Below the pieces are notes generated by a model that saw nothing but the letters and a program-made list of their open reading frames with translations, did not search any database and was not told where the DNA came from. From Blastocladiella emersonii ATCC 22665 (Eukaryota; Blastocladiomycota; Blastocladiomycetes; Blastocladiales; Blastocladiaceae), in the NCBI GenBank assembly GCA_025594325.1, contig JANHCV010000001.1, forward strand, positions 3,720,001-3,784,000: a stretch of 64,000 nt of DNA. The letters run 5' to 3'. Both the position numbers and the translations under genes were made by a program. Positions 35,901-46,837 of this stretch are shown here, piece after piece. Every line of letters starts with the position of its first letter. Position 1 is the first letter of the stretch.

Positions 35901-38900
35901 CTGCTCAGCACAGCTGGCGTTCGACGCGACGTAGCTCGCGAACGAGCCGGACACGTCGAGGTCGTCGGGAAGCAGGTTCGCGGACGCGCCGGCGGATGAA
36001 GCAGGCGCATGCTCGCTCGCGATCTGCTCGGCGACGCTGCCGGTCGTGACCGAGGCCAAGGACCGCTCACCGGACCGGGACGACGACGAGGCCGAGTGCG
36101 AGGAGCGCGCGAGCGAGGGCACGGGCGACGCCGAGGCCGAGTGCGAGGAGCGCGCGAGCGAGGGCACGGGCGACGCCGACTTGCTCGAGCGTGACGACAG
36201 CCTCGCGGCGCTCGCGGAAGCCACGCTCGACGGCCGCGTGGACGGGGCGGACCCGAAGACGCTGGCGGCGATCGAGCCGGTGGAGAGCCCGTGCTTGGAC
36301 CCGGAATGGGTGCTCGAGCTGCTAGCGAGCTGCTCCTTGTCGACGACGCTTGACGCGACCGACTCGGGGATCGACGCGTGGCTGACGTCAAAGGCGGTAG
36401 GCGGGGCCAACGACGCGGCTGAGATCGAGGCCGAGCAATGGCCGACCGCGCCATCGCTGCCGCGGACGGACCGGGACGCGGCGATCGAGTGGACCGACTC
36501 GACGGCGCTCGCGACGGACGAGACGGCGCTCGCGTCAAGGCCGGCGACGGTGCTGGCCTCGTCGTGGATCTCGGACGCAATGGACGACGCCGAAAACTGG
36601 TCCCGAGACGCGATGCGGGACGCGGTGTGCGGTGTACTTGCAGCGCTGCCCGACGACGCCGAGATCGGCAATGCGGCCGTGACGGTGGCGAGAGCCTCGG
36701 ACTCGTCGGCGATGCTCTCGGCAAACTCGTCGTCGGCGTAGCGCGAGTCGGCTGTTTCCTCGTCGACGCTGTCCGCAATCGACTGAGACCGCTCGGACAC
36801 GATCGACTCGGTGACCGCGGCGCTGCCCGAGCGCGAAGCAGCGTATGAGGACACCGCAGACACGGTGAACGAGGCGCCCTTGGACGCGTCGCCCGCGAGG
36901 CCGTCATCGATCAGCGAGTCAGCCGTGAGCGACGCGTGCCAGTCGACGGGCACGTTGGTTTCGAGGAACCCGTGGTGCGGGTTGATGGCGTCGAGGAGGC
37001 TCTGCGACGGGAAGAAGGTGTTGTCGGCTGCGGCGGCGTGCGCAGGGGTGGTCGGCGACACGGAGCCGTGGTCGTCGTAGTCGTTGGCGAGGTAGCTGTT
37101 GGGCTGCTGCGCGGGAAGCGTCACAGCCTGCGGTAGCGGCGCCTCGGCGACATGTGCTGGCGGCGGGACAAACGCGACGGCAGCCTCGGACGCGGAGGGC
37201 GCAGCAGGTGGCGGCGCGGCACTCGCTGGGCGGGACAGTTCCTCGAGAGCAACCGGCTCTACAAGGTTTGCAATGTGAGCCAAAGCCGCGGTTACACCAA
37301 AAGCACTCGAGACGCACCATGCGGTTCGAACCGGTACGTCGGGACCGGCCGCGGCGTTGCGCTGCCGTAGTAGCGGCGGACGAGCGACGAGTTGGACGTG
37401 GTGGAGACCGTTGACGAGTCGGCGCTGCTCGCGAGCGACTCGCGGCTCGACGCCGTGTACCCAGGCCGGCGGCGGAGTGTCGAGCGCTTCTCGCGCGGCT
37501 GCGGCGGGGCGTGGTGGAGGTGGTCGTAGCGTCCACCGTACGCGGCTGCGGCGGGACCTGGCGTCATAAAGACTGGCGGTGGCGGCGGGACCGGCGCGGC
37601 CGCCTGCTGCGGCGGGAGAACAAAGTCCTGCGGCGGCTGGCGCGCCTGCGCCTGGAGCAGCTCGACCTTGGCCTCGAGTTCGAGGACCTGCTGCTGCAGC
37701 TTGCTGGCCATGAGCTCGCGGACGAGGTGCTGGTTCTCGGCGAACATGTGCGCGACGACCTGCACGAGCTGCTGGCTGTGGAACGCGCCGCCGTCAGCAG
37801 GGTGCTGGGCGGGTGCGGGGTCAACGCGCTGCAGCGAGCTGCTGGGTTCGGACGACCGCGGCGGCGCCGAATCGTCGAGGAAGTCGGTCTGGACGGCCTT
37901 GTGCGCCGTGACCCACCCGGCCTGCGTCGCCGAGTGTGCGAGCGGGGCCACGGTGCACTGCGCGGCCGTGTGGACGAGGGCTGGTTTCGATGCGGCCGCG
38001 GGCAGCGAGTTGGCAGCGGGCAGCGGGGGCGCCTCCTTCTGGACCACCGGCGTAGCCTGCACCTCGGGAAGCCGCGCGGGCGCAGGCTCAGGACCAGCCG
38101 CCGGGCCGGCCTCGGCGTCCAGCGGCGGAACTACCACGGGCGTGATAGGCGACCAGAACCCAGGCGCGGTACGCGTAGCCGGGATCTCAGTCGCCGGATG
38201 CGGTGCCGCGGCGCGGGGTCCAACCGACCCCGAGAGCGACACGGCGGGGAGGTACTGGTGGTGCGGGAACGCGCCGGGTCCGAGGGTGCGGCCAAAGTGG
38301 GCGATCGAGTCGAGCAGGACGTTGGCGAGGTGGATCGACTCGGCGGCGAACGCGGACCGGTCAAAGGCCGCCGGTTGAGGCGCAGGCGGGGAGCCGGGCG
38401 GCGCGATGGACTCGTACGTGAGCTCGCACGGCGGGAGGATTGGGGCGTAGTCGTGGTGGTGGTAGCCGGGCGTCGGCGTCACATCGTCGCCGCTGTCGAC
38501 GGTGCCGTGGTCGTGCAGGAGCGACGAGCCGTCCGCGGCCGGGAGGACCTTTCGGCCGTGGTGGCGCGCCGGCTCGGTGGCGACCGCGTCCTCGGGCACG
38601 TCCTCGACGACACCGCCGTCGGACAGGTGCGAGGACCCGCCGACGGCGAACTGGATGCTCGAGAAGTCGAGGACACGGTCGACTGCCGGTTGAGCAGGTT
38701 GGCGCGGGACGTGCTCGGTGATCGGGTGGTAGTGGCCGCCGGTCCACTTGGCCGTGGAGGCGGCGCGCGAGGCGGCGTTGACGGCGGCGAGGCGCGAGAA
38801 GACGTTGAGCGGGCTGAAGTAGTCGAGCGTCTCCTTGGGGCGCGGCTGCGAGGGGACCGCTGCGGACGGTTCCGGCAGTACGGTAGCGCAGAGCTTGGGC

Positions 38901-40431
38901 GTGGCCTCGCCATCGTCGCTCCCACTCCCGCCGTCAGAGAGGACCTGCGGCTCGGTGGTGGTGACGAAGAGCGCGACGTCATTGACGCCGAGCCCGTCGT
39001 CCTGGTCCGACGACAGGACGCGCGACGACTCGCCCTCGGCCGAGTAGTTCATGGACAGGGACTCGCGCGAGAGGCCGTGGAGGAGCGAGTGGTGCGACGC
39101 AGACGCGGCGAGCGACATCGTGAGGTGGCCGGGCGTCGGTAGCTGGACGTCATGCTGCTGGTGATGCTGGTGGAGCAGCTGCTGCGCCGTGACCTCGGGC
39201 GAGTGCGGGGCGTAGACGTGCAGCGTCGAGTCGATGGTCGGCGTCGAGTTGAACTTGAGGAGCTCCTCGTCGAGGATGGCCTGTAGCTCGCGCTGCAGCT
39301 GGCCCATGGGCGACGAGGTCGCGTAGGAGCCGCGGCGAGCAGTTGGCGCGGGAGCGGGAGCGACGGCGGCCGAGGGTGGGGGTACGGGCGTCGGTTCGCG
39401 CTCGTTGACGGGCGACAGCGTCGGGATGAAGGGCGCTCCGGCCGGCGGCAGCCCAGCGTCCATGACTGGAGGTTGCGTCGGTGCGAACGTGGTTGGGACC
39501 GCGGACTCGACTGGCGGTCGAGCAGTTGGCGGCGCGACCTGCTGCTGCTGTTGTTGCGGGGCCGACGTCGGGGACACGTTACGCGCCTCCTGTGCAGCCG
39601 CCGCCCCCGGCGACACCGCCCCCGCCGGGCGCTTCTGCGTCTCGTTGCGCTGTCGGCGGAACATATCGAGGGCCTTGAGCTTCTCCTCGCGGAGCCTGCG
39701 TCGCTCGGCCTGCATCTTACGCTCGCGCGCGGCCTGGGTGCGTTCGAGGGTACGCTTCCGCTCAATGTAGTTGATGATCTCGGCGCGCTTATCCTCGTCG
39801 ACAGCGTGCGCGGCGGCGTTGGCCTGCGGCGGCGGGGAGGGCACTGAGTGCAGCGGGCGGCTGAGGTCCTTGATGGCGTCGAGCGGGTCGTACTTGGCGG
39901 CGTTGGCACGCTTCTTGCGCATGTACTCGCGCACGGCGGCCTCGTCGTACGGCTTCTTGGCGGGTTTGCGCGGTTTCTCGGCCTGCACCTCGCGCATGGC
40001 CGATGAAGCGGCGGTGGTGCGCGGTGGTGGTGGTGGCGGCGAGCGGGCGCGCTTCTCGGGTTGCTGCGCAGCGGGCGGCGGGCGCGCCGGGATGGGCAGC
40101 GGGGTGGGGATCCCGGACCGCAGGGTGCTCGCGGGGATCACGACGTGCGCCGTCTTGCGGACCTTGGTCCGGGTGAGCGGGAGCACGCGGTCGTTGGTGG
40201 TGGCGAATGGGCCTAATCGAGACAGGGGAGCGATCAGCAATGGTCCCCGCTGCGCATCGCACGGCGGTCGGGCGGACCCCCTGGCGGCGGCTCGAACCGG
40301 TCGGCTCCCTCAAGACCCGGATAGTGCTCGTAGGCCGCATCGTCGAGGTAGCGCCCGACGGTCGGCGGCGGCGGGTGCACCCACGCGAGCGTGGTGTGGA
40401 TGCGCTTGCGCGGGCGTTCGACGGCGTCCAT
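32967..40431 (-). CDS. Large Ser/Ala-rich protein with coiled coil, possibly centrosomal (CEP350-like)
   Basis: Four exons (40431-40263, 40212-37318, 37258-33994, 33873-32967) give 2411 residues. Residues about 100-220 hold a basic charged helix with REYMRKKRANAAKYD and IINYIERKRTLERTQAAR motifs, resembling helices of microtubule or centrosomal proteins such as CEP350. Residues about 1020-2110 (exon 3) are a low-complexity desert of Ser, Ala, Asp, Val and Glu with recurring SIAES/SVASA words and an exact 45-bp tandem duplication. The C-terminal 260 residues look ordered and helical, with a repeated AVDELL-type motif. Exons 3 and 4 are separated by an in-frame TAG that a 120-nt GTACG...CAG intron removes. 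The family call rests on general features only; an unknown scaffold is equally possible. Confidence 0.6.
36088..36177. repeat. Exact 45-bp tandem duplication inside a coding exon
   Basis: The 45-bp unit at 36088-36132 is repeated without change at 36133-36177, inside exon 3 of the large minus-strand gene. It encodes a 15-residue Ser/Ala/Pro-rich unit twice (core SPVPSLARSSHSA). Perfect identity suggests a recent slippage or unequal-exchange event. Confidence 0.9.
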
Positions 40432-40732
40432 GGCGGCGGCGGCGTCAAAGTCGAGTGCGGGCAGTCTGGCCGGCGCTCACGCAAGATTCATGGAGACTGA
40501 GAGGTGCATTGGGTCGGTCGGGAGCGCACGCACTCGAGAGGACGACGACGGCGGCTCAGGGGCCACGGTGCGACGCGCCGCGCGGTCACGTTGCGTGCCG
40601 CCACGCCGAAGCGCTTTCCGCCCTCTCTTCTCCCCTTTGCTCTTGCAACCAGCACCCCTGCCCATGTATCGCCGCGCCCGCCGAGGCGCCTGAGCACCCA
40701 CTCCTTGCAACCACTTTATCCACTTTGACGGA

Positions 40733-41916
40733 ATGTCGTCCGCCAACATCGCGGGCTACTTCAAGCCCGCCGCGGCCGTCGAGGACGTGCTGGTCGTCAA
40801 GTGCCAGCTGTGCCAGAAGCCCGTCCTCGAGACCGCCTTCAAGCGCCATCTCGGTGCGTTGCGCTGCTGCGCTGCGTTGCGTGGATCAGATCGCTGGTGT
40901 TGACTGCCCACCCTGTGATGGACTGATCCAGACTCGTGCATGTCGCGCCACCCGCACGCGTACTTGCAGCTCGCGCCCGAGGGCACGCCCATGCCGAGCC
41001 CGCTCGCTTCACCCGTCGCGCCGCTGGTTCCGGCCCTCCCGAAGCCGCCGACGACTGCGTCGACGGCTGCGGCGCCGGCTCGCCCGCTCAAGGGCGGCGA
41101 CGCCAAGGGTAAGTCGGGTCCCGCTGACGGAGCGGATGAGAGTGCCGCTGCTGCTGCTGCTGCAACGGCGGCTAGCATGCCTCCGCCCGCCATCGACTTG
41201 ACGGGTCCCGACGCAGACGGGTCGGGCGACGTTCTGGATCCGCCTTCCTCAAGCGCCTTCTCGACGCTGGCCGGTCCCGACGGCGTGGCGGCAGCCCCCG
41301 CCAAGCCAGCGCCCAAGAAACGCAAGGCGCCCGCGACCAAGGGTACGCGCGTCCCGGCACCGCGCCTGTCCCTCCAACTCACCCCCGATTGTAGCCGACG
41401 CGGCCGACAAGCCGACGAAAAAGGCCAAGACGGCGGCCGACTCGGCGGCATCGACGCCCAAGACCAAGAAAAAGGACGGGCCCATGGATTTCGACAAGCA
41501 GTGCGGCGTGCTGATGCCCAACGGCGAGCCGTGCCGCCGGTCCATTACGTGCAAGAACCACTCGGTCGGCAGCAAGCGCCTGGTCCCCGGCCGCTCGCAG
41601 CCGTACGACACGCTGTACGAGCTGTTCCAGGGCAGCAAACGTACGCTCTTTCGGGTTTTGTCTCGAGCTGTCGCTAACCTCTTGTACGTACTCAGGCGTC
41701 CTCGCGCAATCGACCAAGCAGCCCGGCCTGCCCGAAGCCGACGACCAGGTGCCATTACCGGACCTGTCACCCGACGACGAGGGCGCCGTGATGCTCGAGG
41801 GCATCAAGAAGATTGCCCCGACCCCGCTCGCGACGCGCGGGCCCGTGTGGTGCTCGGCCCGCCCGCTCGTCGGCATGCTCGAGACGTTGCTTGACGCCAT
41901 CAAGGCCGCCCGCTAA
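40733..41916 (+). CDS. SGF73: SAGA deubiquitinase-module subunit SGF73 / ataxin-7 family
   Basis: Four exons (40733-40853, 40932-41342, 41395-41640, 41696-41916) give 332 residues. SGF73 anchors the H2B deubiquitinase module to the SAGA coactivator. An N-terminal zinc-finger-like motif has C24, C27, H39 and C43, the last two joined across intron 1. The SCA7 domain (about residues 208-260) carries the diagnostic DKQCGVLMPNGEPC and SITCKNHSVGSKR blocks with its zinc-binding Cys3His pattern, ending in a PYDTLYELFQ helix. Between them is an Ala/Pro-rich linker with a run of Ala. The C-terminus is a short conserved-looking helical tail. It is divergent from the large minus-strand gene, with 301 bp between the starts. 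Confidence 0.9.
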
Positions 41917-41984
41917 ACCCTCTCAACCCTTGTACAGACCCCGACTCTCTAATACCGACTAGTTCTAGCACATCCCTCATTCAT

Positions 41985-43393
41985 TCATTCATCCACCAAC
42001 CCCGCGGCCGCGCGCACCTTGAGCGACTCGTACACGACCATCGACACAACGACGTTGGGGATCGCCCACAGGCACCGGGATCCGATCCCGCACGTGGCCG
42101 CGCGCCACCACCCCTCCTCGCGTGCGAGCCGCCGGATCACCTGCAGCATGCGCGACGACCGGTCGTACAGCCGCCCGTCGCTCACTTGCACGATGGTCTT
42201 GACGCGGTCGAGCGGGTTCGAGACGGCTGCGGCCAGCGCGCCGCTCGTTGCCGCGCATACGAGGTAGCCGTGCAGCGGCAGGGGTGGTGGGGCGGGCGCA
42301 CCCGTGGCGGGAGAGGAGGTGAGGGCGGGGCTCAGGCCGAGCCACGACGCGTACATGGCCTTTGTCTGCTCGTACACCATGAAATAGACGACTACGGCCG
42401 GACGTGTGCGTTAGTGAGGCGACACAGCAGGCGTCGGGAGGGTAAACGCACTCGAGTACGGAATGAAGACGGTCAGCGACAGCCAGTACCCCTTGAAAAA
42501 GCCCGCGAGCCCGTCGGCCTTGTAGATCTTGCGCGCGATGGCGCTGACCGAGGCATGCGACGCCGGTCCCGCTCCTGGCGCCGCGCTCGTACTGCTGAAC
42601 GCGGCGGCGTGGATGTTGGACGCTGACGGACTGCGCGGCAGGTCGATGACGGACTCGGGGACAGGCGACGCGGGCGTGATCCCCGCCGCGAGCGAAGTGA
42701 ACGACGCGCGCGGGTGGTGGTGCTTGGCCGACGAGTTGGTGCGTGAGTGCGCGTGCTGCGCGATGGCGCTCGACTCGGACACGGAGCGCGACATGGCCGG
42801 CGTCGATGCCAGGCTGGTGGAGCCGCTCTCGAGGATCGTGTACCCGGCGCCCTGCTGCGAGCACATACACTGCTGCTTGTTCTTGATGAGCTCGAGCGGG
42901 GTCCAGAACAGGCCCGAGCACAGTTCGGCGACGATCGCCGACACGAAGTGCGTCGCGGGCGACTGCGCCGTCAGCGCCGTCGACGCCGAGGTCCCGATGG
43001 CCGCCTTGGTCGCGTCGTACACGTACAGGTATGTCGACACGGCCGGCATCGAGAAGGCGAGCGCGATCGGGAGACCGCTACACACACAGGACCGCGTCAG
43101 AGTCGAACGCAGGCAACGGCGGGAGGGGAGACGGACCGGTACAGCCCCGCGACGCCCTCATGTGCGTAGATGCGGCGGAGGACGGGCGTGAAATGCTTGG
43201 TCGTGATGCGCGGGTCGGCCTGGATCCGCGTCTAGACGTAGGCGCACGTCCTGGACAGTCAGCGGGTCGTGTCGAGAAGGGACGGGTGGGCAAGCAGAGG
43301 GCCAACCTTCACGGTATCGAAGGGATGGGAGATCAAGCGGCCCGCGAGCGCCGCAACGCTCGAGGCGCCGACGTTGTGGAGGAACGCGTCCAT
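41985..43393 (-). CDS. Mitochondrial carrier family protein, substrate unknown
   Basis: Four exons (43393-43307, 43231-43137, 43077-42452, 42391-41985) give 404 residues. Three carrier repeats are visible, each with a P-x-(D/E)-x-x-(R/K) signature: PFDTVK at 24-29 (split from the following T-R by intron 1), PLELIK at 121-126 and PLDRVK at 329-334. Carriers of this family exchange metabolites across the inner mitochondrial membrane. The usual length is about 300 residues. The excess is one Ser/Ala/Pro-rich insertion of roughly 105 residues (about 133-240) in the matrix loop of repeat 2. Intron 1 has a GTTGG donor and intron 2 a GTCCG donor, both unusual for this window, but both joins restore family sequence. 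Confidence 0.85.
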
Positions 43394-43880
43394 GATGGTG
43401 TCGCGTGGATGTGTATCAATCGTCGTGGTCGGTCTAGGGCGCAGTTGGGCGCGGAAGATGCATGGGGTGGTGGTTGGCAGCTGATGTATCGTGGTGAGGG
43501 GCGGGGGAAGAAGGGAGAGGAGAGCCCGCGTCGACCGTCGAGCGTCGACCAGAGCGTCGTCGGACGGCCAGTCAGCCCGGCGGCAGAAAGACACCTCGAG
43601 GGCCGGGAGCGGATTGCACACGGTCCGAATCCGATGGCGAGCGGCGGAATCCGAGAGCGAGAGTATGGAGGAGGGCCGCGGGCCGGCTCGGGGGACGACA
43701 TGAACAAGACGCGTCTCGATCGTGGCCCGGCCGTGTGGCGCAGTGCCTCGGCTTACCCTCGAGCTACGCGATCCCTGCCTGTCCTGCCCGCCGCGCTCTC
43801 ACGGACAGTCTCCCGGGTGGATGTGGGCATGGAACGATTTTTATATACACGTGTGGCACACTGGGAGAGCATCGAGGCGA
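43394..43880. other. Intergenic between the carrier and MZT1
   Basis: This spans the promoter of the carrier gene and the 3' flank of the upstream MZT1 gene, the only same-strand neighbour pair in the window. An ACGCGT box lies at 43709-43714 in an AGACGCGTCTC context. A TATA-like run (TTTTTATATACA) is present near 43838-43850 on the plus strand. Overlapping ORFs here are Arg-rich shadows. Confidence 0.5.
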
Positions 43881-44286
43881 TCACCGTGGCGGGAGCGAGC
43901 TCGACGTGTTGTTGGCGACCATGCTCGCGGATCCCGCGCCCTGCGCCGACTACACGATGCGTCTCATGTCAGCAACCGTACAGAACACGTCCAAGGGTAA
44001 GAAGAGCCGTACCTGCGCAACCGCGCGCGCCTCGAGGCGGAGCTCCTTGATGACGGCGGCCAGCGCCTCGGGGTTGACGCCCGCCTCGCACAGGCTCACG
44101 CAGATCGAGAGCGTCTCGCGGTCGAGCCCCGTGTTGAGCAGCGTCGAGATCTCATGGAGGACTAGAAGTCGTCCGTCGTCAGCCTTCGTGCATACATGCA
44201 CGGATCCGCGCCCTTAGCGCGAGAAACTTGCCATCCATGGTCTCGCGCGCCTCGTTGGCGTGCGCGTCGCGGTTCGAAGAGTCCAT
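43881..44286 (-). CDS. MZT1: MOZART1 (mitotic-spindle organizing protein 1)
   Basis: Three exons (44286-44232, 44161-44013, 43949-43881) give 90 residues; human MZT1 has 82. MZT1 binds GCP subunits and activates or recruits the gamma-tubulin complex at spindle poles and basal bodies. The core, [19 protein letters not shown] followed by [15 protein letters not shown], is unmistakable. The N-terminal RETMD joins the following VLHEIS only if intron 1 (44231-44162, 70 nt) uses a GCAAGT donor, i.e. a GC-AG intron with a CTGAC branch-like sequence. Intron 2 is a normal GTACG...TAG intron of 63 nt. The C-terminal 22 residues are Ser/Ala-rich and family-specific only in length. Confidence 0.92.
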
Positions 44287-44517
44287 TGCAGGTACAGGCG
44301 GGGTCGCTGAGAGAGCGAGGACGTCTGAGAGCGAAGCGGCCGGCTCTGAGAAGTCGGAGGGCGCCACGTGAGAAAGACCGGCCGCCGCCACCACCGCCGC
44401 GACGCGCTCCAAAGTCGCCACGAAGGCGGCGCTTCCGCCCTCCCTCCCTCTCTTCGCAACGGAAGCGACAACGAAGCACACTCACTGCCACGTATCGACA
44501 CCGCCCGCAACTACACC

Positions 44518-45606
44518 ATGGCAACAGGTTAGCTGCCCTCGATCCGCTCGCCCACCCCGACGCGGCGACTGACGCCGCCATGCCGCCGCACAGAGAACTA
44601 CCAGGCGCGCGCCCTGTACGCCGTGGGCCACTTTGACAAGCTCAAGGCCATGTGGACCGCGTCGCCCGACGACGCCGAGCTGTACTTCCTGCACGCGCGC
44701 GCCGTCGTGTCGCAGGGCCACGCGCAGCTCGCGACCAGCCACCCGGCGACCGCCCCGCTTGAGCTGCTGACGGCGCGCGGCGCTCCGAGCTCCGAGTTTG
44801 CCGCCCTCCGCGTCGTCGCCGACTTCCTTGCCGCCGGCGGCAGCAAGAACCCCGATGCCTTGAACGCCGCCAACGAGGCTATCCAGGCGCTCATCGCCGA
44901 CCCCGTGCGCGGCGCTAACCCGCGCGTTCGCGTCGTCGTCGGCGAGTACTTGCTCGCCACCAACCAGCTCGACGCCGTCGTCGCGACCGTCGGCTTGCTC
45001 GCCAAGGAGCACAACGTCGACGCGTACGTCACGCCCGCACAACGGCTTGAACCCGCAGTTCACTCACCCCCTATCCATGTGTAGTGCCTCGATCCTGCTG
45101 CAGACCTTCCTCGAGATCGACCGCGTGGACCTGGCCGAGTTGCTCGCGGCCGACGTCGGCCGGTGGGCCGAAGACGCGATCCAGGCGCAGGTGCTCGAGG
45201 CGCGCGCGGGCATGGCCGCGGGTAACAAGGTGCAGGACGCGCTGTGGGCGTGGGAGGAGCTCGTGCAGACGTACGCCGCGTCGCCATTCCTGCTGTGCAT
45301 GATGGGCACCTGCCACCTGCTGCAGAACAACTTGGTCGAGGCCGCGCGTCTGCTGAACGAAGCTATCGCCATGGACCCGGCCTACGCCGACGCCCACGTC
45401 AACCTCGTTGTTGCCGCCGCGGCTGCGGGGAAGGCAGATCTTAACCAGGTTTCGTACGTAGCGTTGCTGCTTGGGCTCGTGGTGGTGCCGATTGCTGACT
45501 GCGATTGTGTAGCGCCCTGTGGGCATCCTTCCCTTCGCACCCCTTCACCGAGAACCTCGCGCTCAAGGCTGGCGCCTTTGACCGCGCCGCCGCCAAGTTC
45601 TCGTGA
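44518..45606 (+). CDS. COPE: Coatomer subunit epsilon (epsilon-COP)
   Basis: Four exons (44518-44527, 44594-45023, 45085-45453, 45513-45606) give 300 residues, the family's usual size. Epsilon-COP is the TPR-superhelix subunit of the COPI coat that binds alpha-COP on Golgi-derived vesicles. Visible hallmarks are the N-terminal ENYQARALYAVGHF helix after a three-codon first exon, the ILLQTFLEIDRVDLAE stretch, the KVQDALWAWEELVQTY repeat, and a C-terminal SHPFTENL segment matching the conserved HPF...F. The exon 3 donor was placed at 45454, not at the earlier GT after CAG, because only that choice joins the C-terminus in frame. It is divergent from MZT1. Confidence 0.9.
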
Positions 45607-45904
45607 TAGTTCCGCATCCGCACGCAAATTTGACTCTGTTTACGATCACTCGTGGTTTTCGCGGTCCGTACGCGGCGATTTGAGCGGATCGAGAAATGTC
45701 TCAGCGATCACATGATATCCAAACGCGTCTCGCACCGCGCCTTGTCGCCCAACCCGTCGAGGGACAAACCATCGACAGATCGTGAACCTGGAGACAGTAG
45801 GTATCAGGCTCCTCGCACCCCGCCCCATATACCCTTCATCTTACGAACGCCAAGATTGTACGGTGCACGGTTGAGCAGAACGAAATGAGCGCAACACGGG
45901 CTTT
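45607..45904. other. Convergent 3' intergenic region
   Basis: These 298 bp separate the stop codons of COPE and the next minus-strand gene. The composition is mixed, with one ACGCGT at 45723-45728. No supported ORF. Confidence 0.5.
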
Positions 45905-46644
45905 TTATTCAGTGTATCTGTGACGAACACCTCGAATGCCCAACTCGGAATAGACGAACTTGTCCTGAGCCACCGTGTAAGCCATGATTGCAATCATGCC
46001 GTCCGAAAGCTTGTCAGGTCGAGCCGTGCGAAACATGTCAAGCGAGGATGCGGTGGGAGCGACGAGGCCGTTGTAAAGGTAGTCGATGGGCGTCACCTCG
46101 GAACCAGCGTAAGGCACAACCACCTCAAGCGCCATCGCCAGCGAGTCGGGAGAAACGGCTGACACGACGCCATTGTGGAAGAGGCTCGCGGCAGGTCCTG
46201 TGAAGACCTTCTTGGAATGATGTTCGAGAGTCCGCAGCATGACATCGAAACGGACCGTGTTGAAGAAGTCGTCCGAGATGTTGTCAGGGTCAACGGACTC
46301 TCCCTTGGAGCGCAGGATCGCTCTCATCTCCTCGTCCTCGATAAGAATGCGTCGTGCCAAGGCGAAGACGTCATCCTTGGTGGGAGCAACAACGACGTTT
46401 CCTGCCGCGATCGCTGCGCGAATCTGGTCTTCGACCATAGTCTGGCTTGGGCGCAGCGCGACGTCAGCGGGGAGTTCATTCGAGTTCGTGGCGGGGAACG
46501 GCGACTTGCGTGCACAGTGCGGGTTTCTTCGCGCTGGACGCGTTCGATCGTCTCGGAGAGAGCGTCGACACGAGGGCAGGCGAGGACGCCACCCGTCACA
46601 CAACGATGGTCGCGCTGATCATGCGGCAACGCATCAGCTGCCAT
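45905..46644 (-). CDS. Protein of unknown function
   Basis: My preferred model has two exons, 46644-46516 and 46441-45905, with a 74-nt intron (GTGCA donor, CTGAC-like branch, CAG acceptor), giving 221 residues. An unspliced alternative starts at the ATG at 46438 or just upstream. The main part (about residues 44-221) looks globular and helical, with acidic and hydrophobic residues intermixed, an FFNTVRFDVMLRTLEHHSKK segment and a hydrophobic alanine-containing stretch near the C-terminus. I recognise no family. The DNA is visibly less GC-rich than neighbouring genes, which could reflect weaker codon bias or a different origin. It is divergent from AAMP. Confidence 0.65.
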
Positions 46645-46837
46645 CACCTGACCGGGCCGCAGATCTCAGTCAGCGCGGTGACGCCACTGCGCCACTACGC
46701 TTGGTCAGCGCCGCCGACCTCCGTTGAGTCGACCGCCGTGTTCCTGAACCTTCTCCACTCGAGCGAGCCGGACCTTTAAAGTCGCTCCCGCCGCGTTCTC
46801 GCTCGATCGCCCACCAAACACCCCCTCACTATCTGCA

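Noticed and set aside
46439-46603. Unspliced upstream extension of the 45905 gene
   Set aside because: It is Arg/Pro-rich and has no ATG near its start. The alternative frame with an ATG at 46644 joins by a typical intron and looks more protein-like.
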